Of a stretch of DNA of 64,000 nt, positions 8,948 through 17,402 are shown in pieces. Source of the DNA: Pyrococcus sp. ST04 (GTDB lineage Archaea > Methanobacteriota_B > Thermococci > Thermococcales > Thermococcaceae). The number at the start of each line of letters is the position of its first letter. The first letter of the stretch is position 1. Location: the NCBI RefSeq assembly GCF_000263735.1, contig NC_017946.1, positions 289,348 through 353,347 on the forward strand. The letters are read 5' to 3'. Both the position numbers and the translations under genes were made by a program. A model generated the notes under the pieces. That model had not been told where the DNA came from. It ran no database searches and worked only from the letters and a program-made list of their open reading frames with translations.

Positions 8948-10107
8948 TGTTGAAGAATTTATGGTTCCTCAACTTCTCAACATTCTTTTTCTTCTTGGGA
9001 ATAAGCCTCTTAAATCCGCTAATATCACCTTATGCCATAACCCTCGGGGCTCAACCCTTTATTGTAGGCCTAGTTGCAGGGGTTGCTAGTGCTATTTCCC
9101 TGTTTTCTAAGCTCTTTGGGGGTTACATTGGGGATAAGGGGTATAGGTTCCATGCAATGTTTATTGGAAATATTCTTGGAATTATCGCTGGATTCTTGTA
9201 TATCCTCTCCGGCTTTCTGAATAGCATACTAATATTTGCAATTGGAAGGGCTATTCATGGGTTTGCAATGGGGATATTCTTTCCATCCTCTTTATCATCT
9301 GCTGTAGACTTGGCCCCTAAGGGGAGAGTTGGAGAGGCATTGGGCTGGAGGGGTATGATGTTCTCTTTGGGGAATATTATTGGACCTGCAATTGGTGGAT
9401 TTATCTCTGATAAGTTTGGCTTCTCCTCAGCGTTCGTTCTGACCGTTGTATTTTCTGCAATAGGGGCCGTTTTTGTTCTCTCTGTTTGGAAGGATGTTGG
9501 GGAGATTAAGGTTGAAAAACATGAGACTCACTCTGGATACAAGGAGCTCTTAAGGCCATACTTTATTTCTGCTTCATTGGCCTTATACTTCATTTCTATG
9601 GCCTATTCTGGTGTTGTAACCTTCTTACCAGCCCTGTATAAGGTGGTTGGCCTTGGTCAAGGAATTTTTGGTTTTTACATGATGTTAATGGGCCTTTCCT
9701 CATTCTCAACGAGAGTTGTGGGAGGGAAAAGTGCCGATAGGATAGGTCCCATTCCAGTTGCGAGAATTGGAATATTTGGGGTGTTTATTGGTTATTTAAT
9801 TCTTCTGGCTTTCAAGTTTCCTCCCTACTCCTATATACCAGCAATCATCTCGGGTGCGGGATTTGGGCTTGCCCTTCCGGCTCTACAGTTTATGGCGCTT
9901 GCGCGACTTCCCCAAAGGATAAGAACAATGGGATCAAGTATATATACGATGTTCTTTGACCTGGGAATGCTTTCTGGTCAGGTAGCTCTGGGGTATGTGG
10001 CTCAGCTCAAAGGTTATGAAGGCGTTTTTCCTGTTGTGGCGTTCCTTCCAGTAGTATCCCTTATAATAGTTAATGTCCCTCTGTTATGGAGGGATAGAAA
10101 TGGTTGA
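8947..10107 (+). CDS. MFS transporter
   Basis: A 386-residue integral membrane protein with about 12 hydrophobic segments. The MFS loop 2-3 motif appears as GGYIGDKGYRF and its repeat as GGKSADRIGPIPVAR. The substrate is unknown. The GTG start at 8947 shares a base with the stop of the asparaginase gene, and a GGAGG lies 10 bases upstream. A TTG at 8950 is an alternative. Its coupling to the asparaginase gene suggests export or uptake of a product of that enzyme, but this is inference. It overlaps the start of the radical SAM gene by 8 bases. Confidence 0.83.
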   Translation: MLKNLWFLNFSTFFFFLGISLLNPLISPYAITLGAQPFIVGLVAGVASAISLFSKLFGGYIGDKGYRFHAMFIGNILGIIAGFLYILSGFLNSILIFAIGRAIHGFAMGIFFPSSLSSAVDLAPKGRVGEALGWRGMMFSLGNIIGPAIGGFISDKFGFSSAFVLTVVFSAIGAVFVLSVWKDVGEIKVEKHETHSGYKELLRPYFISASLALYFISMAYSGVVTFLPALYKVVGLGQGIFGFYMMLMGLSSFSTRVVGGKSADRIGPIPVARIGIFGVFIGYLILLAFKFPPYSYIPAIISGAGFGLALPALQFMALARLPQRIRTMGSSIYTMFFDLGMLSGQVALGYVAQLKGYEGVFPVVAFLPVVSLIIVNVPLLWRDRNG

Positions 10108-11032
10108 AATGATTAGGGTTTCCTATGGAACTGCAATAGCCATGGGGCTCATTAAGGCGAGACTTTTGGCTAGGCCAACAACTGCATATCTCATGCTTTA
10201 TCATCAGGGAAAGTGTATGAACGATTGTAAATTCTGTCCTCAGGCAAGGTCAAGTAAGGCTGGAAGTGAGAAACTGTCGAGGGTTACTTGGCCTGAATTT
10301 CCTATTGAGAGGGTTAGGGTTTACTTTCCTAATGGTAATTTTAGGAGGGTGTGTCTACAAACTATTGATTACCAAGGGATGATAGATGATACACTAGAGA
10401 TCCTGGGCATGTTAGCTGATTTTAATGTCCCTATTTCTGTCTCTATAACTCCAGTTCCTAGAGATGTGCTTGAGGAGTTTAAAGAGCTTGGGGTAGATTA
10501 TATAGGAGTTGGTCTTGACGTTGCTAGTGAAAGAATTTACAAGGAAATTAAAATTTCAAGGCACTCTTGGGCGGAGATGTGGAGATTTTTTCATAATGTC
10601 GTGAAAGTCTTTGGGAGGGGAAGAGCTGTCGTTCATTTAATAGTTGGATTGGGAGAGACAGATAAAGAACTCTTAGAGACAATTCATAAGGTGTATGAAG
10701 AAGGGGGATTAGTTTCTCTCTTTGCCTTTACACCAATTAAGGGAACAGCTTTGGAAAACTTGGCTCCTCCCCCAATAGAGAGATACAGGAAAATACAGGC
10801 GGCTCATTACCTTATAAAAACTGGTGTCGCTGGATTGGAAGACTTCGAGTTTGATGAGAACGGTAATCTAATAAGGTTACCGAAAGTAGACATACCAGCC
10901 ATTGCCTTTGTAACCCAGGGATGTCCCTGGTGTAATAGACCCTATTATAATGAGAGACCAGGTAAAGAACCCTACAATTTCCCCGATGTGGAGCTTGTTG
11001 ATGTTGAAAAGATTAAAAGAGAGTTAATCTAG
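10100..11032 (+). CDS. Radical SAM protein, biotin/lipoyl synthase-like
   Basis: A 310-residue protein with the radical SAM cluster motif CMNDCKFC (Cys39, 43, 46). A C-terminal CPWCNRPYYNERPG segment could bind a second cluster or zinc. The GVGLDVASERIYKEI and LIVGLGETDKE segments are typical of the BioB/LipA/MiaB-type half barrel. The closest group by eye is the archaeal BioB-like radical SAM family, which also contains the two-component lipoyl synthases LipS1/LipS2 of Thermococcus. I cannot tell which member this is. The start ATG 10100 follows GGAGGGAT. The ORF extends further upstream only by overlapping the MFS gene. Confidence 0.75.
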   Translation: MVEMIRVSYGTAIAMGLIKARLLARPTTAYLMLYHQGKCMNDCKFCPQARSSKAGSEKLSRVTWPEFPIERVRVYFPNGNFRRVCLQTIDYQGMIDDTLEILGMLADFNVPISVSITPVPRDVLEEFKELGVDYIGVGLDVASERIYKEIKISRHSWAEMWRFFHNVVKVFGRGRAVVHLIVGLGETDKELLETIHKVYEEGGLVSLFAFTPIKGTALENLAPPPIERYRKIQAAHYLIKTGVAGLEDFEFDENGNLIRLPKVDIPAIAFVTQGCPWCNRPYYNERPGKEPYNFPDVELVDVEKIKRELI

Positions 11033-11608
11033 CTCCTCTTCTTCAGATCTTTCGTTTGAGAGCTCTCTCAGTTTGTCAATTCCAGCACCAACGGCTATTA
11101 GGATATCATCCTGCTTTATTACCTCGTCGCTTGAGGGGTTATATATGTATCTATTTCCTCTCTTTATTGCAATTAGCCTTACTCCTATTTTTGATGGAAG
11201 TTTAAGCTGCTTTAGACTCTTACCTATCAGAATTGACCCCTCGTGGACTCTAACTCTTCCAATTTCCTCTTCTACATCGTGCATTATCTTCCTTATTATT
11301 GGATGAGGCTCCACATCTCTAAGGATTATGTCTGCTATTTCATATGCTGAGTCGCTTATCTGTTCATTAATTGTGGCCATTTCTATTACGCTCAGCATAC
11401 TTTCTGGATCGTCTAGGTTTTTTGCTGCCCTTAGCGCCAGTTTCTTAACCTTTAGGGTAAGCTCATCTATTTTTTCTTCAAGGAGATAAACTTCTTCCGC
11501 TATTTCTTCGCTGTTATACATTACTGAAGAGAACGCTAAATCGACCATCAAAGAGGATAAGTTTCTCATTTCAATAAGGCAGTCTTTAATCTCTTCCAAT
11601 TCTTTCAT
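11024..11608 (-). CDS. PhoU-like / TrkA-C domain protein (paralogue 2)
   Basis: A protein of about 194 residues. The N-terminal 110 residues form a PhoU-like helical bundle (LVDLAFSSVMYNSEEIAEEVYLLEEKIDEL). The C-terminal 75 residues form a TrkA-C/RCK-C domain (GRVRVHEGSILIGKSLKQL...GVRLIAIKRG...DDILIAVG). Such proteins are thought to sense a ligand for potassium or divalent cation channels. It is homologous in its whole length to the preceding gene on the same strand, so a tandem duplication is clear. The ATG at 11608 follows GGTGATT. The 5' end overlaps the paralogue by 23 bases, and the 3' end overlaps the convergent radical SAM gene. Confidence 0.82.
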   Translation of the reverse strand: MKELEEIKDCLIEMRNLSSLMVDLAFSSVMYNSEEIAEEVYLLEEKIDELTLKVKKLALRAAKNLDDPESMLSVIEMATINEQISDSAYEIADIILRDVEPHPIIRKIMHDVEEEIGRVRVHEGSILIGKSLKQLKLPSKIGVRLIAIKRGNRYIYNPSSDEVIKQDDILIAVGAGIDKLRELSNERSEEEELD

Positions 11609-12212
11609 TTCCAATCACCCTAATTATCCCCCTGGCTATTTCCTTCAGTTGGTCTATTGAAGTTCTCGTCCCTCTACCTATCAGAATATCTCCAGCTCTT
11701 ATTTTGAAGTCCTTGTCTGGTCCAAATATCCATCTCTTTCCCCTTCTTACTGCTATTATCCATACTCCAGTATTCGTCGCTAGCTCAAGCTCTCCGAGTG
11801 TCCTTCCAACTAGAACAGACTCTGGTGTGACTACAATCCTTCCTATTATTTCTTCTCCTTCGAGGATAGTTTCTTTTATTATCGGATGCAACTCAACTCC
11901 TTCAAGGACCATTTTTGCTAAATCTCCCGCGGCGTTTGATATGTCTTCTATTGCATTTGCCATTTGGAGTATTGTGGTTGCTTGTTCTGCTTCTTTAACA
12001 TTCCTTGCCGCTAGAACGGTGTGTGTCATGAGCTGATAGTTAAGTAAGTCTATTCTCTCTTCGAGCTCAAGTACTTCTTCTGCAATCTCTTTATCTCCAA
12101 AGAGAATCGATGCGTATGCAAGATCTATCATGAGTTCAACAGTGTTCTTCATTTCAATAAAGATCTCTTTGACGCTCTTTGGCTCGTACTTAAATTCTTC
12201 AATATCTTCCAT
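11586..12212 (-). CDS. PhoU-like / TrkA-C domain protein (paralogue 1)
   Basis: A 208-residue protein with the same plan as its downstream neighbour: a PhoU-like helical part (LMIDLAYASILFGDKEIAEEVLELEERIDLL), then a TrkA-C domain (GRIVVTPESVLVGRTLGEL...GVWIIAVRRG...GDILIGRG). It is the first gene of a two-gene operon. The pair may act as a heterodimer that regulates cation transport; no channel gene is adjacent. The ATG at 12212 has a GGAAGGG upstream. Confidence 0.82.
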   Translation of the reverse strand: MEDIEEFKYEPKSVKEIFIEMKNTVELMIDLAYASILFGDKEIAEEVLELEERIDLLNYQLMTHTVLAARNVKEAEQATTILQMANAIEDISNAAGDLAKMVLEGVELHPIIKETILEGEEIIGRIVVTPESVLVGRTLGELELATNTGVWIIAVRRGKRWIFGPDKDFKIRAGDILIGRGTRTSIDQLKEIARGIIRVIGNERIGRD

Positions 12213-12267
12213 CTTTACCCTTCCCCTCCACTAGAAACTCTAACAAAAAGGTAAATTAAGTTAACGT

Positions 12268-13059
12268 CTAGAATACGGAATTCAGCCTTCCTCCATCAAC
12301 TGGGATCATTGCCCCATTTATGTATGAGCCCAAATCACTAGCGAGAAATGCGACTAGATATCCTATCTCTTCTGGCTTCCCGAGCCTGCCTAATGGGATT
12401 GGCTTTGCATATTCTTCTAGCGCTTCTTCTAAAGTCTTACCTTCCCTTTGGGCTCTATCTTTTGCTAGTTGAATCACTCTATCAGTTTGGATTATTCCAG
12501 GCATAATTCCGTTAACTGTTATTCCTTTTGGCCCAAGCTCCTTTGCTAATGTTCTTACTAACCCTGCGAGGGATATCCTCACGACATTACTTAGAGCGAT
12601 ATTGGGAATTGGCTCTTTTATAGCTACGCTGGTTAGGTATATTATCCTGCCAAAGCCTTTTCTCTCCATTCCAGGAACGAGTTTTCTTGTCAAATACACT
12701 GCTGGATATAGGAGTAATTTTACCGCTTCCTCCCAGTCGCTCATTTCCATTTCCATAAAGTATCCTGGCTTTGGCCCTCCTGTTGAGTAGAAGAATATAT
12801 CTGGATCCCCAATGTTTTCTACCTCTTTAACAGCTTTCTCGAGATCTTCTCTTTTTGTTAGATCAGCCACTATATAGCTTACATCTACATTGGCTACTTC
12901 TTTTATTTTATCCCTTGCCTTCTTTAGGTTCTCTTCATTTCTGGAAAGCAGTATAACGTCTGCTCCTGCCATTGCAAGGACTTTTGCAACACCAAACCCT
13001 ATTCCTTTGCTTGATGCTGTGGTAAATGCGAGCCTATTAGAAAGGTCGATCTTTATCAT
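12268..13059 (-). CDS. Short-chain dehydrogenase/reductase family protein, atypical active site
   Basis: A protein of about 263 residues with the SDR Rossmann fold: TASSKGIGFG for cofactor binding, STGGP in place of NNAG, TVNGIMPG, and the C-terminal PVDGG. In the catalytic region the Ser is kept (TSVAI), but the positions of the usual YxxxK are occupied by Ser and Arg (SNVVR). This is seen in a subgroup of archaeal and bacterial SDRs, and the reaction is uncertain. The start ATG 13059 follows GGGTGG. The ORF reaches ATG 13071, but that would overlap the ribosome binding site. Confidence 0.8.
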   Translation of the reverse strand: MIKIDLSNRLAFTTASSKGIGFGVAKVLAMAGADVILLSRNEENLKKARDKIKEVANVDVSYIVADLTKREDLEKAVKEVENIGDPDIFFYSTGGPKPGYFMEMEMSDWEEAVKLLLYPAVYLTRKLVPGMERKGFGRIIYLTSVAIKEPIPNIALSNVVRISLAGLVRTLAKELGPKGITVNGIMPGIIQTDRVIQLAKDRAQREGKTLEEALEEYAKPIPLGRLGKPEEIGYLVAFLASDLGSYINGAMIPVDGGRLNSVF

Positions 13060-13123
13060 AGTTCCACCCATTATACATTTGGGTTAGCAAATACTTTTAA
13101 GAAATTCGGATAAGTTTGTGTAG

Positions 13124-13744
13124 ATGACAAAGCAACAAAATATCTTAGATCTCTTAGACATTGAGGCGAGAAAGTTTGAAGAAAGAGCGAAAGTATTGGA
13201 AGAGGTTATTATCAGGAGCGAAAGCTCTCTTGTTAAGAAGTATGAGGATAAGCTTAGAAGAAGAAATTCATATTTGCTGATATTTTTAGGTTTGATGATA
13301 GTTATCCAAGCAATTGTAATCTTAATTCTTAGGTGGAAATATCCTATACTTGGAGTTAAAATGAGCAGGATTTTAATTGTCTTCTTAATCCTTGTTTTTG
13401 GATTGTTGCTCATAGGTGTTTTGTTTGGCCAAGAGAAAGAGGTTGATGAGGGGGATCTAAAGGAGAAGATGAATGCTTATCGTATCGTTGCTAAAAAATT
13501 CTACAGGAGACTTAGAGAGGCTTTAGAAAACGAGGATATGGAAAGTATTAAGGGGATAGCCGATGAGATACTTGAGGATCCCATTTTTGGGAAAGCTCTT
13601 CAGGTAGCTAACATTGGAGACCCTAAGGTTGTTGCTTACATTCTATATGTTTATTTGAACAGGGAAAGCTTAAGTAGGGAGGAGATTGAGGAAGCTAAGA
13701 GACTTGCTCCCGGACCTTTAGCTAAACTATTTGAGGGTGAATGA
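13124..13744 (+). CDS. Hypothetical membrane protein with two TM segments
   Basis: A 206-residue protein. The N-terminal 45 residues are charged and probably coiled coil (EARKFEERAKVLEEVI). Two hydrophobic segments follow (about residues 49-68 and 82-102), then a helical, soluble C-terminal domain of about 100 residues. I do not recognise a family. The ATG has no ribosome binding site but lies about 26 bases after a TATA-like CTTTTAAG near 13096, which fits a leaderless start. It is followed three bases later by another unrecognised gene, so the two are likely co-transcribed. Confidence 0.65.
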   Translation: MTKQQNILDLLDIEARKFEERAKVLEEVIIRSESSLVKKYEDKLRRRNSYLLIFLGLMIVIQAIVILILRWKYPILGVKMSRILIVFLILVFGLLLIGVLFGQEKEVDEGDLKEKMNAYRIVAKKFYRRLREALENEDMESIKGIADEILEDPIFGKALQVANIGDPKVVAYILYVYLNRESLSREEIEEAKRLAPGPLAKLFEGE

Positions 13745-13747
13745 AAG

Positions 13748-14551
13748 ATGAGAATAATGGTTTCATCAAGAAACTATATGAATGAGCTGTCAAAGCTACT
13801 CAGCAAAGCTGGAATTATGAACAAAACCAGGGAAGAGCTAGACTGGGAGATTAGGCATGCCATAAGCATAAAGAAGAAATTCTCAGAGTTGAAAAAGATC
13901 GAGATAGCGGAAGTAAAGGAAAAAGTCCGTGAGTTTGAGGCTGTTTACTCTAGCATTATGAAAAAGCTCGAAAAAGGGAATATATCGTTTGAGGATATTG
14001 TTGACGATGATATTGTTGCTATAGAAGTTTTGGAGGCATTGGAGAAGGCTGGCGGTATTGAGGTTGAGGATAGTGGCAAAATAAAGCTTGTAAAGAGAGT
14101 CCCGTTAGATGATTTAGTCCTTGAAATTATTCTTCCCCTTGAAGATGTTATAGATAAGCTTGAGGAGCTTGAAGAAGTTGGAGGGAAGATAATTACTGAA
14201 GTTGCTATAGTTAAGAAGTACTACGTTGAGGTCATGGAAGTCGAGCTCGAGGCCATCCAGAAGGCTATTGAGATTGCGGAGGATTACGCCGATGAAGAAG
14301 TTATCTTTGATGCAACCGTCGGTGGTGTTGCCAAGAGTGCGTTGGCGAATGTTATTCTCGATTTAGTAAAAAATGTTAGGAAGAAAGATGAACTTATTGA
14401 GGTCTTATCGGCTTTAGAACCAATAACTTTGCCTGGAGATAAGGGGGAGATGAGGATCTACTATGACGAGGATGCTATTGAGGATATCCTAAAAGAGCTT
14501 CAGACCCTTGGATACCTAAAAGTAAAGGGAAACAGGATATGGTTCTATTAG
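13748..14551 (+). CDS. Hypothetical charged helical protein
   Basis: A 267-residue soluble protein, very rich in Glu, Lys, Ile and Val. It has long helices in the first half and a short mixed C-terminal domain (GYLKVKGNRIWFY) that resembles a winged-helix wing. No enzyme motif is visible. The ribosome binding site GGTGA overlaps the end of the upstream membrane-protein gene, so the two are probably translated from one message. It is convergent with the AIM24-like gene with a 4-base overlap. Confidence 0.6.
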   Translation: MRIMVSSRNYMNELSKLLSKAGIMNKTREELDWEIRHAISIKKKFSELKKIEIAEVKEKVREFEAVYSSIMKKLEKGNISFEDIVDDDIVAIEVLEALEKAGGIEVEDSGKIKLVKRVPLDDLVLEIILPLEDVIDKLEELEEVGGKIITEVAIVKKYYVEVMEVELEAIQKAIEIAEDYADEEVIFDATVGGVAKSALANVILDLVKNVRKKDELIEVLSALEPITLPGDKGEMRIYYDEDAIEDILKELQTLGYLKVKGNRIWFY

Positions 14552-15204
14552 GACTTTGGAAGGTGAGGTAAAATCCAGCTCAAGAATCCATCAAGGCTCC
14601 TAGTTTGAATATATACGTCTCCAGTTCCACTAAACTCAAAAACGAGTCCTTCCCCACTAAATAGCGTGCTCTTTAGTCCTCCAACTCTTTTTATTGTGAA
14701 GTTTATTCCTTCTGTAAATGCTACCATGTGACCAGTATCAACGATTAGGCTTTCATTGTTAAGGCTTATCTTCTGAATTGCACCATAGCTTGAAAGAAAA
14801 ACTGTGCCATGTCCTTTCATCTCCAAGAGAAAAATTCCTTCTCTACCTATGAACGTCTTTGCACCTCCAAATTTGACATCAATATCAATGTTCTCTGAAG
14901 CTGCTATGAACGCTCCACTTTGGGCGTATAGTTTTCCATTGACTTCCATTGCTACAATATCTCCCGGATATCCTGGAGCAAATCCAACTCTTCCTGGTCC
15001 TCTAAATATATTCACAAAAAAGCTTTCTCCCCCGAGAACGGATCTCTTTAGGGCTCCTAATATTCCTCCACGGGCCTTAGTTTCAAGTTTAATTGTAGGA
15101 TCCATGTAGACCATTGCACCAGCCTCGGCTTGGATGGCTTCCCCGTCTCTGAGATTTATTTCAAGTAAAGAAAAGCTTGGTCTATGTTCTATCTTATACT
15201 CCAT
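14548..15204 (-). CDS. AIM24 / TIGR00266 family protein
   Basis: A 218-residue all-beta protein. Characteristic segments are EAIQAEAGAMVYMDPTIKLETKARGG near the N-terminus, LGGESFFVNIF, and GLVFEFSGTGDVYIQTR near the C-terminus. This is the AIM24 (tryptophan RNA-binding attenuator-like) fold, common in archaea and bacteria and of unknown biochemical role. It stands alone between a convergent hypothetical gene and purC. The ATG at 15204 has a GGTGATAC a few bases upstream. Confidence 0.82.
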   Translation of the reverse strand: MEYKIEHRPSFSLLEINLRDGEAIQAEAGAMVYMDPTIKLETKARGGILGALKRSVLGGESFFVNIFRGPGRVGFAPGYPGDIVAMEVNGKLYAQSGAFIAASENIDIDVKFGGAKTFIGREGIFLLEMKGHGTVFLSSYGAIQKISLNNESLIVDTGHMVAFTEGINFTIKRVGGLKSTLFSGEGLVFEFSGTGDVYIQTRSLDGFLSWILPHLPKS

Positions 15205-15252
15205 AGTATCACCGAATTATCACTAGAAGTTATGGTTTATAACTATTCTCAT

Positions 15253-15957
15253 TTAGAATTGAGGTTTCTCTCCAGTAAGCCTTTCGTAGAGCTCCTTGTA
15301 TGCTTCAATTAAGTCCCCTTTATCGAACCTGAAAACATCTTTATCTAAGCTTCTCTTAGTCTCTGCATCCCAGAATCTGCATGTGTCCGGGCTTATTTCA
15401 TCTGCCAAAATTATCTCTCCTCTCTTGTTCTTTCCGAATTCAAGTTTGAAGTCCACTAAGATTATTCCTCTCTCTGCAAAGAATTCTCTCAGGATTTCAT
15501 TAACCTTTAGGGCTATTTTTTCCATCTCTTTAATTTCCTCCTCTTTCACGCCTAGAATTTTTGCATGGTAGTAGTTTATCATAGGATCGTGGAGTTCATC
15601 GTTTTTGTAGTAAAGCTCAACTATTGGCTCTGGAAGCTCATATCCCTCTGGGAGGGGAAGTCTTTTCTTTAGGCTTCCTGCAACTACATTCCTTACAACA
15701 ACTTCGAGGGGGTACATTTCAAGTTTTTCTACTATCAGTCTGTTGTCTCCAGCGATTCCAATGAAGTGAGTTTTTATGCCGTGTTCTTCAAGCAGTTTGA
15801 ATAATCTTGCAGAAATTTGAGCATTCAGCCAGCCTTTGCCCTTAAATTTTGCCTTTTTAGTCCCATCAAAAGCCGTTGCATCGTCTTTGAATTCCATGAT
15901 GAGCTTATCTTCATCAATGGGTATCATCTTTTTTGCTTTCCCTTCATATATGTCCAT
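15253..15957 (-). CDS. purC: Phosphoribosylaminoimidazole-succinocarboxamide synthase
   Basis: A protein of about 234 residues that makes SAICAR from CAIR, aspartate and ATP in purine synthesis. It starts MDIYEGKAKKM, the family's nucleotide-binding start. Further motifs are DDATAFDGTKK, LEMYPLEVVVRNVVAGS, LVDFKLEFG and the DEISPDTCRFWD signature. The full length is present. The start ATG 15957 follows GGTGAAAGAC; ATG 15969 overlaps that site. It is divergent from purF across about 90 bases that must hold both promoters. Confidence 0.95.
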   Translation of the reverse strand: MDIYEGKAKKMIPIDEDKLIMEFKDDATAFDGTKKAKFKGKGWLNAQISARLFKLLEEHGIKTHFIGIAGDNRLIVEKLEMYPLEVVVRNVVAGSLKKRLPLPEGYELPEPIVELYYKNDELHDPMINYYHAKILGVKEEEIKEMEKIALKVNEILREFFAERGIILVDFKLEFGKNKRGEIILADEISPDTCRFWDAETKRSLDKDVFRFDKGDLIEAYKELYERLTGEKPQF

Positions 15958-15988
15958 GTCTTTCACCATGTTTATGTAAAAATCATAA

Positions 15989-16000
15989 TCCTTTTAAGCA
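15989..16000. promoter_or_regulatory. Divergent purC/purF promoter core
   Basis: The sequence CCTTTTAAGC lies about 28 bases upstream of the predicted purC leader on the minus strand, where it reads GCTTAAAAGG. On the plus strand it lies about 60 bases before the purF start. One AT-rich core may therefore serve both directions. The call is inferred from position. Confidence 0.4.
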
Positions 16001-16051
16001 TTTTTAGACAAGTAGCCGTCAAAGAAGAGAAAAGCAGAAAGAGGTGAAATA

Positions 16052-17380
16052 ATGAGAGAAAAATGCGGTATTTTTGGAGCTTATGCTCCTGAAGCACCTA
16101 AGAAGGCTTATTATGCTCTAATTGCTCTCCAACATAGGGGCCAGGAAGGTGCTGGAATAAGTTTCTGGAAAGGATTTATAAAAACTGTAAAAGGTCGTGG
16201 TCTTGTCTCTGAAGTTTTTAAGGAGGGTAGTCTTAATGGCGCCGATTCTCTCCTTGCGATCGGTCATGTTAGATATTCTACGTCTGGATCTTTGAGCGAA
16301 GTTCAGCCTATTGAAATTGAGTGCTGTGGATACAGGCTTTCGATAGCACATAATGGAACTTTAACGAATTTTCTTCCAGTAAGGAGGAGATATGAGGAGG
16401 AGGGATTTAAATTTAGGTCTTCAGTGGATACTGAGCTGATAGGAATTTCTTTCCTTAGGCATTATGCCGAACTTAAGGACGAGTTTGAGGCCATGAGAGA
16501 GGTATTTAGGGAGGTTAGGGGAGCGTATTCCGTGGTTATGCTTTTTGATGGGAAACTTATAGTTGCCCGTGACCCGGTTGGGTTTAGGCCTTTGAGCTAT
16601 GGGTTTAATGATGGTCACTATTTTGCATCGGAAGATTCTGCTTTGAGAATGTTTGGATTAGAAGTCAGGGACGTTAAGCCCGGAGAAGTTTTCCTGGTTC
16701 AGGATGGAGAAGTCCAAAGCAGGATCCTTGAAAAGGCAGAAACGAGGCATTGTGTTTTTGAGTATATCTATTTTGCTAGACCTGACAGCGTTATAGATGG
16801 CATAAGTGTTTACTGTGCCCGCTATAGAATGGGGGTTGAACTTGCTAGAGAGAGCCCTGCTGAGGGGGATGTTGTGATAGCTGTTCCTGATTCTGGAAGA
16901 ACAGCAGCATTGGGCTTTGCTCATGAGAGCGGGATTCCTTATATGGAGGGGCTCATAAAGAATCGCTACATTGGGAGAACGTTTATAATGCCTAGCGGTA
17001 GAGGTCTTAAGGTTAAGCTGAAGTTATCTCCCGTTAAGGAGGTTGTAAATGGGAAGAGAGTAGTTTTAGTTGATGATTCCATAGTCAGAGGTACTACAAT
17101 GAGAAGGATAGTCAGAATGCTAAGGGGTGCTGGGGCGAAAGAGGTCCACGTTAGAATAGCTTCCCCTCCCATAAGGTATCCGTGCTATATGGGAATAGAC
17201 ATACCCACTAGACATGAACTCATTGCAGCATGGAGAAGCGTTGAGGATATAAGGAGAGAAATAGGAGCAGATTCATTGGCGTACCTAAGCATTGAGGGGC
17301 TTAAGAGGGCTATAGGTACAGATAAGCTTTGCATGGCATGTTTAACAGGTGAATATCCAAAATGGGCATTTGAATTTTGA
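16052..17380 (+). CDS. purF: Amidophosphoribosyltransferase
   Basis: A 442-residue enzyme that makes phosphoribosylamine from PRPP and glutamine, the first step of purine synthesis. The glutaminase nucleophile is Cys5 (MREKCGIFG), so a short propeptide is removed. The PRPP-binding motif [13 protein letters not shown] is present. Four cysteines placed as in the Bacillus-type [4Fe-4S] enzyme are visible ([18 protein letters not shown] and DKLCMACL). Start ATG 16052 follows AGAGGTGAAATA. Confidence 0.95.
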   Translation: MREKCGIFGAYAPEAPKKAYYALIALQHRGQEGAGISFWKGFIKTVKGRGLVSEVFKEGSLNGADSLLAIGHVRYSTSGSLSEVQPIEIECCGYRLSIAHNGTLTNFLPVRRRYEEEGFKFRSSVDTELIGISFLRHYAELKDEFEAMREVFREVRGAYSVVMLFDGKLIVARDPVGFRPLSYGFNDGHYFASEDSALRMFGLEVRDVKPGEVFLVQDGEVQSRILEKAETRHCVFEYIYFARPDSVIDGISVYCARYRMGVELARESPAEGDVVIAVPDSGRTAALGFAHESGIPYMEGLIKNRYIGRTFIMPSGRGLKVKLKLSPVKEVVNGKRVVLVDDSIVRGTTMRRIVRMLRGAGAKEVHVRIASPPIRYPCYMGIDIPTRHELIAAWRSVEDIRREIGADSLAYLSIEGLKRAIGTDKLCMACLTGEYPKWAFEF

Positions 17381-17402
17381 GAGGATAAAAAGAAAAAGGC
17401 GA

